Shown here: positions 10,265 through 17,311 of the stretch, one piece after another
Position numbering within the stretch: the first letter of the stretch is position 1
Layout of the letters: each line of letters opens with the position of its first letter
Assembly: GCA_964200075.2 (NCBI GenBank)
Contig: CAXNAA020000492.1
Span: 1 to 20,787 of the forward strand
Source of the DNA: Sphacelaria rigidula
Taxonomy: Eukaryota; Phaeophyceae; Sphacelariales
Length of the DNA: 20,787 bases
Direction of reading: 5' to 3'
Position numbers and translations under genes: made by a program
Notes under the pieces: generated by a model
What the model saw: the letters and a program-made list of their open reading frames with translations, nothing else
Told to the model about the DNA's origin: nothing
The model's database searches: none

Positions 10265-10388
10265 ATTCATTTATTCATTGAGTGAGTGAGTGAGTGAGCG
10301 ACTTTTTTTTTTCTATTTGGTTGACTGTCGTACTTCTAACCGATTCTCGAGGGATAAACTCGTGCTCACATGATACACGTACCCGAGA
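10265..10388 (-). mobile_element. Retroposon 3' end, reverse orientation
   Basis: The minus strand reads GGGTACGTGTATCATGTGAG, then CACGAG, CCCTCGAGAATCGGTTAG and AAGTACGACAGTCAACC. This follows the order of the copy at 14622-14824 (GGGTACGTACGTCTATCATG, CACGG, CCCCTGGGGGGTTAG, AAAGTGCGACAATTAATC). It ends in an A10 run and an (ACTC)n microsatellite, the (GAGT)n at 10280-10298 on the plus strand. It is more diverged than the other copies. The minus-strand frame 10313-10702 (129 codons) lies immediately upstream and runs into it; whether that is part of the element is unknown. Confidence 0.55.
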
Positions 10389-10839
10389 CAAACCAAGCCA
10401 TGTCGAACCGTTGTAGCGCTCGGAGATAATGGTGGCATTCTGTTCGCTTGTCTATTTTGAGTAGGCTTGGAGTAGTTGATCTGATGAAAGACTCGATGCC
10501 TACATAGAATCAGGGAGGCATAGGCGCGCCGGGTCGTTGCCACGCACATACCCGAATTATAGTCTGTAAAATAAGCACAGCACAGAGCACGGTACAGCAA
10601 TCTCCGCGGGATACGCGTTGTTGGAGGTGCGTCCATTGTGCTGACGGAGCCTTCCAAACAAACAGCTGCCAGCACTATGCTGTGTGATAGAGACGCCCTC
10701 AAAACTCCAGCCCCGCCTACTCAACCATGATCATAGACGGTCGCACTTGCCATATTCCAAAAAGAAATAACGGATGTTTTGAGCAGAATGTATTCTTGAT
10801 TAACCAAGTATAATACCTGGGCATTTGCTTTATCCAAAT
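10389..10839 (-). other. Open frame upstream of the retroposon 3' end, unassigned
   Basis: The minus strand is open for 129 codons over 10313-10702 and contains RRLLYRALCCAYFTDYNSG. A LINE would place the end of its pol ORF just upstream of such a 3' end, but I see no reverse transcriptase motif here. It may be unrelated host DNA or chance. The plus strand shows nothing. Confidence 0.15.
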
Positions 10840-11045
10840 TTCGGTAGATTGGGTACGACCTCACAAACTCCACCCAAATAATGGGCAGAGTTGGGCATGC
10901 TAGCAATAGCGGCAATATTTTACCCAAATATTAGGTGAGTGCTCTCAGCAGTACCTGGGCACAGAGTATCACTTTGGCATGACCCCAAAACTCTACTCGA
11001 AAGTTGGGAAGAGTTGGGTACGATCTCAATAACAAAATTGAGTAA
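10840..11045. repeat. Array of 42-bp-type palindromic units, copy A
   Basis: Degenerate units of the form CTCAATACTCTACCC, A/T centre, GGGTAGAGTTGGGTAC follow each other (clearest at 10880-10935 and 10985-11025). A diverged unit with AGTGCTCTCAGCAGTACC and CACAGAGTATCACTT lies at 10936-10975. The same two unit types recur at 11838-12018 and 12356-12600. Divergence is high, so this is an old array. Confidence 0.65.
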
Positions 11046-11310
11046 TCTCGGTAACTGTGACCGTCGGCGACTTCGTAATGTCACTTCACAGACGACCTTG
11101 ACTATGAGGGTGAATGATGACCGCCCGCGAAAAAAACGTTTAGCTTCATCGCCCCGCACATGAAAACTCCGAATTGTGGCCACATTTCAGTTTTCAGCAC
11201 AGGGCGCCATCACCTTCTTGCGTGTATTTGACTAGACGGGCAGAGGGGGCACAAATGAGCGCTAATAAGGACCACACGCTACGGAAACTACTAGAGGTAG
11301 TGCAGTGAGT
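11046..11310. other. Unassigned spacer
   Basis: Open frames under 90 codons on both strands, with no repeat or motif I can support. Confidence 0.35.
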
Positions 11311-11660
11311 ATAGTGCAGCACAGGACAAGACAGTATACTGTCCATACAGATGTACACCAGTACGTCGATCGATCTCACGTACATGTTCCACTGCTTGTA
11401 TTATTCTCTCGTCTTGTCCTGTCATACGGTATACTGGACTGCACTGTCTGTACAGTAATTTCGGTAGCGTATGGTGTTCCATACGTACACCTGTGAACAG
11501 AGAAAAAAATTGCGACAACGAGATGCTCTTGATGTTGTCAACGGGCAATATGTCGCGTGTGAAAAAATCTGGTGCAAAGTAAACGTGTACATTGATCTGC
11601 TTGTACTTCTATCCTGTCCTGTCCTTCCCTGTCCTGCAGTGTACTGACTGCACTGGTATT
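11311..11660. repeat. Local inverted repeat and nearby duplication
   Basis: ACAGGACAAGAC at 11321-11332 has its perfect reverse complement GTCTTGTCCTGT at 11411-11422. Flanking AGTGCAG (11313-11319) pairs with CTGCACT (11439-11445), which makes an interrupted hairpin. The right arm with its flanks (about 11379-11457) recurs in the same orientation at about 11583-11660: CTGCTTGTA, then CCTGTCCTGTC-like words, then TACTG...ACTGCACTG. An inverted plus a direct copy of the same segment within 350 bp is visible. Origin unknown. Confidence 0.6.
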
Positions 11661-11837
11661 TGTGTTTTCGGTCATGTGTGGTATCTAAAACGCATCCTTG
11701 TGAGAATCGACGAAAACAATACAAGATATATGAAGGTGTTTTGTTGTGTAGGGTCAGCAAACGCGCCAATACGGGGTTGTCAAAACCGTGGATACAAATT
11801 GAGGTTACGACCGATATATCTAGTCGTGTATGTACGC
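11661..11837. other. Unassigned spacer
   Basis: No feature supported. Ordinary mixed-composition DNA between the local duplication and the next palindromic-unit array. Confidence 0.3.
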
Positions 11838-12017
11838 TACCCAAATTTAGGATAGATTGGGACCAACCTCAACACTCTACACCCCGAAATGGGGCAAGGT
11901 TATACCTGATGTCCACACTTTACGTGTGTACTGGCCGAGCTCTCTCAGCGATACCCGGGTATAGAGTATCACTTGAGTAGAACTCAATAATCTACCCACA
12001 TATTGGGTAGAGTTTGG
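11838..12017. repeat. Palindromic-unit array, left part (copy B)
   Basis: It contains the CTACCCAAATTTAGGATAG variant, then the diverged unit at 11935-11980 (GCTCTCTCAGCGATACCC, then TAGAGTATCACTTGAGTA). A standard unit follows at 11985-12015 (TCTACCCACATATTGGGTAG). It continues on the other side of the SINE at 12356, so the SINE inserted into a pre-existing array. Confidence 0.7.
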
Positions 12018-12341
12018 TTTTTTTATTCATTGGTTTTCTATGTATTTGCCGCACTTTGAACCCCTCCCCTTCCTCGGGATGAGTCCGTGGTCTCAAGGGA
12101 GCAACCCATCTCCGGTGCACGCCTCGCATTTTGGTCTCGCGGATTGGGTCATGACTATCAGCACTCCCGCACCGCGTCAACTCACGTCAAACAATTTCAG
12201 TCGACTGCTTTTTTTACTCACCTTCTCACGCTTTGCACGGTGGAAATTAGACATCAAGAAGAACGAACCCAACGCATCGGGAATCGAACCCTCGTTCTCT
12301 CCACCCTAGTGGCGACAGTCGGACCATTACACCACCGGGGC
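12018..12341 (-). mobile_element. tRNA-derived SINE
   Basis: The minus-strand 5' end carries an RNA polymerase III split promoter. Box A is TGGTGTAATGG (12324-12334) and box B is GGTTCGATTCC (12280-12290), a perfect consensus. They start 44 bases apart as in a tRNA. The body is unrelated to tRNA and runs from about 12269 to 12100. Its 3' module, TTGAGACCACGG, a G-rich segment, then TTCAAAGTGCGGCAAATA, matches the ends of the copies at 4956-5128 and 14622-14824. It ends AACCAATGAATAAAAAAA, the A-run being 12018-12024. The insertion splits the palindromic-unit array. I see no convincing target-site duplication, so the insertion is probably old or used a poorly preserved site. Confidence 0.85.
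12269..12341 (-). promoter_or_regulatory. tRNA-like SINE head with internal Pol III promoter
   Basis: The head has a tRNA-like 5' start (GCCCCGG), box A, box B and a T-loop TTCGATT. The anticodon region reads CTGTCGC, which would place GTC (Asp) in the loop if folded as a tRNA. The acceptor arm does not pair with the sequence after the T arm, and the T stem holds only three pairs. This is therefore a degenerate tRNA-derived promoter and not a working tRNA gene. The Asp-like origin is a guess. Confidence 0.75.
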
Positions 12342-12355
12342 GCGGCAAAGGTGTG

Positions 12356-12605
12356 ATCTCGATACTCTACCCAAACATTGGGTAAGTACTCTTAGTAATA
12401 CACGGGTATGGAGTATCACTCGGGTATGATATCAAAACGATACTCAAATTTTGGGTAGGGATGGGAAATACCTCGATACTCTACCCAACTATTGGGTAGA
12501 GTTGGGTAAGATCTCAATACTCTACCCAATATTTTGAGCTGAAAGTGCGAGGTTTGAAAATACTCGGGTATAGGGTATATCCTACTAAACACACCCTTGG
12601 AAACT
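12356..12605. repeat. Palindromic-unit array, right part (copy C)
   Basis: Units at 12365-12385, 12432-12460, 12470-12510 and 12512-12535, with a diverged unit at 12386-12426 (AAGTACTCTTAGTAATACAC, then GAGTATCACTCGGGTATGAT). The best palindrome is at 12479-12501: CTCTACCCAA, three bases, TTGGGTAGAG. Adjacent good units are about 42 bp apart. This is the continuation of 11838-12017 beyond the SINE. Confidence 0.75.
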
Positions 12606-12639
12606 TCCACGGTTCAGACTAATCAAAGTTAATACGGGT

Positions 12640-13224
12640 TGACTCCCCATGAGTGATTGCATACGAATCATGTACCAAAGAGTCATCCCGTATGAATCAT
12701 GGATGGTAAAGTTGTACGTTCAAGATCATACTGCACGATTCACGAAGTGGGAATGTAATCACTCCAAGTAGTGTCAGACGAATCAAGAGTGCAAAATATG
12801 TACGAATCATATTTCATGAATTATTGGTGGGAAACAGGTACACTTGATTCATCTTGTACGGAAGATGGGGAACATGTACGTACGATACGCTTGATTCACC
12901 CTGCATGGGTGGAAGGCGGAATACATCTACGTATGATTCAGTCGGCATGAACAGTAAACGAGAAACGTGTACGCTTGGCTCATCTCGTATGAATGGAAAG
13001 TGAAGAACATGCGCCTATGATTAATGCTGCATGGATGAAGGGGGAGATATATGAACGTTTGATTCACATGATATGAACGGAAGGTGGGAAACATATACCA
13101 ATGATTCATGCTCATGAACGCATCGTGGAAAACATGTACAAAAATCACCTGATTCATGCTGTATTACTCAAAGGCGAGAAAAACGGCATGTGCCGATGAT
13201 TCATGCCGTGTGAATATGGAAGGT
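12640..13224. repeat. 42-bp minisatellite, left block
   Basis: About 13 to 14 degenerate units share GATTCAT, a short spacer, ATGAATGGAAGGTGGGAAACATG and TACG. Two unit types alternate: one enters with CTTGATTCA and continues CTCGTATGAA, the other enters with TATGATTCA and continues CTGCATGGATGAA. GATTCAT and ATGAAT are complementary, so a unit can form a small hairpin. Decay is strongest at the left edge (12640-12800). On the minus strand the array is partly open (12927-13157), with 14-residue periodicity because 42 is a multiple of three. Confidence 0.85.
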
Positions 13225-13239
13225 TTCGTGATACTATTT

Positions 13240-13257
13240 TGGGGGTGAATGAGGGCC
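13240..13257. repeat. Left arm of 18-bp inverted repeat
   Basis: TGGGGGTGAATGAGGGCC, perfectly complementary to 13956-13973. Together they bound a 734-bp interval that may be a small terminal-inverted-repeat element. An 18-bp perfect match at this distance is unlikely by chance. Confidence 0.75.
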
Positions 13258-13388
13258 GATTTGGGGTACAATATATCGGGAAAGTGAACATCGACACCTA
13301 TCCACAGAAGAAATGAAGCCTAAATGAGCCAATCAGCAGCAATCACAAGAGCATGTGTCACCTCGAAATAGCGACCACGCTCATATAA

Positions 13389-13504
13389 CATGTACTATTG
13401 TTACAGTACATGCTACAACAAGCCTGTGACTGACTTTGCTGTACGTCTGTACACAGGGTCACAACAACAGGAGGATAGAAGCTGCTGCTCGTGTTGTTGT
13501 TGTG
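13389..13504. repeat. Cluster of three hairpins
   Basis: Three inverted repeats lie in a row: CATGTACT (13389-13396) with AGTACATG (13405-13412); GTGAC (about 13426) with GTCAC (about 13458); and CACAACAACA (13460-13469) with TGTTGTTGTG (13495-13504). They lie inside the 734-bp interval bounded by the 18-bp inverted repeat. Role unknown. Confidence 0.55.
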
Positions 13505-13955
13505 CCAAGCTTTCAAGGCGGGTTTCTCGGCAACCCAGAGGATTGCACTGCGGTTTGTTGCTTGCGCTTCCCACACACCCAAACTAGTGAAATATATTAT
13601 ATATTCCCTTGACACGTCTCACAAACGCTGCACGCTACCAGAATGTACTGAAATGTACTGAAAAAGAACGTTCTTCTTTGCTGTTTGGGAGGCTTTTTGG
13701 GTCCGCTGTGCGATCTGAGTGAAGTTTAAATATGCTTCACCAGCTTTTGCGTGTGTACGAGAGGCTGTAAAGTGCCACAGGCCGGCTTGCTTCCTGTGCC
13801 TCGAGAAAACCGCGATGAAAGGACTGCAGATGTCGTATACTAATACCAACTTTTAAGGGGATGAAGCGTGTGTCTTGCTCCAAACAGCTGATGACGGGCC
13901 CATTAGTCCTCCGCGTTTCCTTCGTTTAGCCTAGCCGCGCATTTTTAGTCGTTAA

Positions 13956-13973
13956 GGCCCTCATTCACCCCCA
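13956..13973. repeat. Right arm of 18-bp inverted repeat
   Basis: GGCCCTCATTCACCCCCA, reverse complement of 13240-13257. Flanking bases do not give a clear target duplication (CTATTT on the left, TAACTG on the right). Confidence 0.75.
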
Positions 13974-14269
13974 TAACTGTTTGCTGTTGTCCGCTGTGCA
14001 GATTGCACAGTACTATGCGCTGACTGCAGTGGGCGCCTCCGGAGTGTTTCCAAAACCTCACACGAACATGCGGGGACGACTCTTGCAGTACTGGTGCTGT
14101 CTGAAATTGTCGCTGTACTGTTTCATATATTCGGATCAACTGTACCGCAGAACAAAACATGAAAAGCGGAAATGCCGTCAACAGCTTAGCTCGGGAAAAC
14201 AACCTGCTGATGTCCTACACCTGCAAAAAATCTGCGCCACCGAAGAGTCGCGTCCCATGAAATGACTGC

Positions 14270-14615
14270 TGGGAAACAAACATGCTCTCATGATTCATAT
14301 AGTATGAACACAAGGTGGGAAACATGTACGTATGATTCACGCTGCATACATGAAGAATGACAAACATGTACACCTCATCCATCTCGTATGAATTGAAGGT
14401 GGGGAACATGTACGTATGATTCACACGGCAGAAAGAGAAATTGGGAAACATGTACGCTTGTTTCACCTCGTATGAATGGAAGGTGGGAAACATGTACATA
14501 TGATGCATGCTACATGGATGAAAGGGGAGAAACATGGACGCTTGATTTCACCTCGTATAAATGGGAGGTGGGGAACGTGTGCCTACGATTCATGCTGTAT
14601 GAATGGAAATTAGGA
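14270..14615. repeat. 42-bp minisatellite, middle block with clear 84-bp order
   Basis: Eight consecutive units of about 42 bp alternate strictly between the two types. Type A begins TATGATTCA and has CTGCATGGATGAA-like middles. Type B begins CTTGATTCA, has CTCGTATGAAT, and ends GGAAGGTGGGAAACATGTAC. The real period is therefore 84 bp. On the minus strand the block is open over 14215-14535 and reads 14-residue repeats of MFPTFHSYE and VNHTY type, also alternating, that is 28 residues per higher-order unit. Whether it is ever translated is unknown. Confidence 0.85.
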
Positions 14616-14621
14616 GAGGTT

Positions 14622-14824
14622 TATTTTACATACCTTTTTTGTCACGACTTAGTCTGCTACGTCGTTCTGTTCGACCCTCTTTTTTTTTATGTTCTTTCTT
14701 TTTTCTCAGAGCTTGTTTCAGTTTCATTTTTGTTGGGTACGTACGTCTATCATGAGACCACGGCTGGACCCCTGGGGGGTTAGTTAAAGTGCGACAATTA
14801 ATCAATCAACCAATCAATCAATTA
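14622..14824 (+). mobile_element. Headless retroposon copy inside the minisatellite
   Basis: Best-preserved copy of the 3' module: T-rich 5' part, TTGGGTACGTACGTCTATCA, TGAGACCACGGCTGGACCCC, TGGGGGGTTAGTTAAAGTGC, GACAA, and an ATCAATCAACC microsatellite tail. It aligns with 4956-5128 nearly end to end and by its last roughly 75 bases with the SINE. It lies between two minisatellite blocks, so it inserted after the array formed. No tRNA-like head and no open frame, consistent with 5' truncation. Confidence 0.8.
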
Positions 14825-14920
14825 TCTATGATTTATACCACACGAATGGAAGGTAGGAAACGTGTACCTTGGACGATGTACCGCACGGATCACGAACCTG
14901 AAACATGTACAAATCACAAC
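14825..14920. repeat. 42-bp minisatellite, right remnant
   Basis: About two decayed units beyond the retroposon copy: CTATGATTTATACC, CACACGAATGGAAGGTAGGA, AACGTGTAC, then a weaker unit ending GAAACATGTAC. The array fades into unique DNA at about 14920. Confidence 0.65.
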
Positions 14921-15730
14921 TTGAGTACAAGTCGTGTGGTAGATTTGTTCAAGTGTTGAATATGAGTCAGATCACGATTTTATTCGTCCGAACCGTGAAC
15001 ATTTTGTACTTCAGTCTGGTTTAGCGCCCAGAGGCCATCAATGCATACAATCATCTCCCGATGCCGGAGCGATTGTCAAGCCTTGGGCGCGTAAGTAGTT
15101 AATATCGCACTCGAGACATTCAATATACCTACTTCCAAAGTACGGAGAATGACAAGTACACGCGTATGGAGGTCCTGGAGCAATGAACAGATATTCCACC
15201 TTCTTTGGAAGTAGCGATTCACAGCACGAGGCAGGTACTGTTTGAAAGCGGTACTCACAGGCTTCCCGCCGACGCTCGCAGGACGTGTATATTAGTCGCT
15301 GGAGTCCAGAAATATGCGAAAAAACAAACGTCTAACTTTTCCGAGATCATGTTTTGCGTGTTTTTGGATCTTTGACTAACTCCGTGCACAGGTTGTAATG
15401 TCTACGTTAGAAGGACCTTGACGATAGCTGTCATTCGATATACGTTCCTCCATGTGGGGTGTCATCCTACCAGACGATGAAAAGCAGTGCCCGTACGTAG
15501 CCGTAACTTCCGTCACTTTATCTCAATCACACAGCCACCTTCCAGGTTTCTTCCAACGAGGTTGTACTCCAGTATTCTGGCACTCTGCGTGGTTCATCAG
15601 TGTTTCGCTGGCGATGAAGTCACCTGCAAGCGGCACTTGCTAGCAGCCATCGCTTGAAGACGAAGTTGTGCTCATGAAGTCAGCAAATAGTGCGATATTT
15701 GGTAGTCGTGCGCCGTGAATTGATGATTAA
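14921..15730. other. Mostly unassigned stretch with one hairpin; possible copia downstream remnant
   Basis: CTACTTCCAAAG (15129-15140) is perfectly complementary to CTTTGGAAGTAG (15203-15214), giving a 12-bp stem with a 62-base loop. Short open frames only (minus 15076-15258, plus 15452-15643). The minus strand at about 15400-15630 would be where a copia RNase H domain should follow the pol relic at 15731-16605. A reading AGDFIASE is vaguely similar to a DADFAG motif, but I do not call it. Confidence 0.4.
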
Positions 15731-16605
15731 AAGTGGAGTTGAAAGCATTGGTGGCTGTATCTTGGTCACGTCGCGCATGTTAAGTTGTTTCAGTTTACCT
15801 CGTATTGGTGAAGATATTGCCAACTACGTGCACGATGTTTGAGAAAAGAAGATGCGGTCGAAACGATCATTAACATCAACGTATAGTAATAAGCACGGCA
15901 ATTTCGCCGCACATGGCTCTTGCTGGCGAATCCAAGCTCTTCAGGCATCGTACTACACTTAGGGTGCAGGGTTTTGCTGTTTGTTGCACTGGAGGCATAT
16001 ATCATGTCATCTGTGTACTTATTTGGAGTTGACATGCTGTCGACCAGCCGTTTCTTCGTGCTTGACAGCCAGTACAACACTGTACAGTCAGCGCTGGATA
16101 CCGGCTGCACTGAAGCAAAGTCAAGCGCGCTTTGATATCCTGGCATATGTAGGGTTGTCCAACTGCTGCCGCGATGTTCAACTCACGGGATAGGTGAAAT
16201 CACGTCAAAACGTTTGCAATGGATCTCGTATGGAGTGCAGATGACGTGCATATTTTTCTTGTCTTAATAGGCTACATAGCGTCGTAGATTTCTCCATTTG
16301 ATCTTAGAACAGCGGTATAAGGACATAGCTACCTAGGCACAGTTCTCGCGAAAGTCTGGTCAGTGGGATTTTTCAGCTAACGTTTCCGACACGTCATTAA
16401 CTTGAACCGAGGTGTTTACCTGACGATGTCCAAATGAATCAGCTAAACCTCTTGTGATATGTTGTGATGGAATACCCATGACCTTGAGGTTATGCATATT
16501 GCGTTGGGGATGTAGAAAGCGATATATTGCGAGAGTAAAAGTCTCCCACAACACCTTGGGGCTGGCCCGCGCGGTGGGGAGCGGTAGACACGAGAGCACC
16601 AACAA
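15731..16605 (-). pseudogene. Ty1/copia retrotransposon pol relic (integrase end to RT)
   Basis: Motifs of copia pol appear in the correct order on the minus strand. At 16501-16563 PKVLWETFTLAIYRFLHPQR fits the integrase region LPK.FWAEA..TA.Y..NR.P. At 16122-16178 NIAAAVGQPYICQDIKARL fits the RT block LAIAA......QMDVK.AFL. At 15988-16017 YTDDMIYASS fits the catalytic YVDDM. At 15928-15948 MPEELGF fits M.DLG. At 15731-15790 KQLNMRDV followed by STPL fits the block after the RT core (KQFNM.D.KP..TPL). Distances from YTDD to STPL (roughly 95 codons) fit the family. The integrase-RT interval and the interval before YTDD are shorter than usual, and frames shift several times, so it is internally deleted and dead. 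No LTRs, gag or protease were found. Confidence 0.55.
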
Positions 16606-16985
16606 AGTCCACCCTCCCTTGTCTCATACTACCTAATTTTGCTCGAACGCGTCGGTTATACTTTACTCCTGAACTTTGTGATGCATTTTCAATCGTTTTC
16701 GCAATCGGTTATTCTTGCTGCGTGCTGCACTTTGTCTTGAAGGAATGGGGGTCAAGTGCCCAACATCACGTCCAGAAACTCGCGATATTTGCCATCAACG
16801 GTAAAACAGAGGTGATTAAACCGGTATAACCAAAAGTATGTGGTCGGCGGCACATGTTCATACGCGGTACTCCAATTTAATCATAACCAACAATGAGACA
16901 CAGCCGCAAATTACACAAAAAAACAGAAGCAAAACGGTGATAAAAACGCACCAGCAACTCAACCGCGACACACCTTCTCTGCCTC
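16606..16985. other. Unassigned stretch upstream of the copia relic
   Basis: The minus strand should hold integrase core and gag-protease if the copia element were longer. One frame reads GVKYNRRVRAKLGSM at about 16636-16680, which recalls the GVAER.NRTL..K.RSM segment just before LPK.FW, but the spacing is too long. Nothing else is visible. Confidence 0.3.
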
Positions 16986-16989
16986 GTTT

Positions 16990-17060
16990 GCCTCGCCCCC
17001 CGCCCCCGCCCCCGTCTCCGCCTCCACCCCCTCCCTGTCGCCCTCTCCCTCTCCCATCAC
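16990..17060 (-). repeat. Polypyrimidine/G-rich tract with quadruplex potential
   Basis: The plus strand is a C/T-rich run (CCCCCCGCCCCCGCCCCCG, then CTCC and CCCTC repeats). The minus strand therefore holds more than ten G runs of three or more bases with short loops, which satisfies the usual G3 N1-7 pattern many times. It is imperfect simple sequence. Confidence 0.7.
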
Positions 17061-17311
17061 TATCGGCTGCTGGTGGGCCCGTTGCCTTTTGCTTCGACCC
17101 CAAGCTGAACCACTCACCTTTGCTCTCCACTGCGGGTGCTTTTCCACCCTGTTGTTTTTACGGGGAATCGTAATGTGAAGACGATAATATGTAGGTATGG
17201 CATGGTAGGTATACTACTTGGCCGTTTAACATCGATCAATCTGCGTCGAATCCAGCTGTGGTCACAATATGGACATACACCAAACATTGCTGAATTGGCA
17301 CATGCTTGCAC

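Larger units (their letters stand above)
13225..14269. mobile_element. About 1-kb insertion inside the minisatellite
   Basis: The left block stops after GAATATGGAAGGT and the right block resumes with GGGAAACAAACATG. These are adjacent parts of one unit (GGAAGGT then GGGAAACATG), so about 1,045 bp were inserted within a unit. The insert carries an 18-bp perfect inverted repeat 15 bp from its left edge, several hairpins, and short open frames with no recognised product (for example minus 13619-13849 and 13945-14202). It has no terminal repeats at its actual edges and no clear target duplication. It may be a damaged transposon, or captured DNA. Confidence 0.55.

Noticed and set aside
12269-12341. 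Functional tRNA-Asp gene
   Set aside because: Promoter boxes are good but acceptor and T stems are broken, and the sequence continues into a SINE body and tail.
12040-12356. Plus-strand open frames over 12040-12309 and 12087-12356
   Set aside because: They run antisense through the SINE and are by-products of its sequence.
15858-15905. Alternative RT motif LLLYVDV in another minus frame
   Set aside because: The YTDDMIYASS site at 15988-16017 has correctly placed motifs on both sides. This one lacks the second aspartate at the right place and would disrupt the order.
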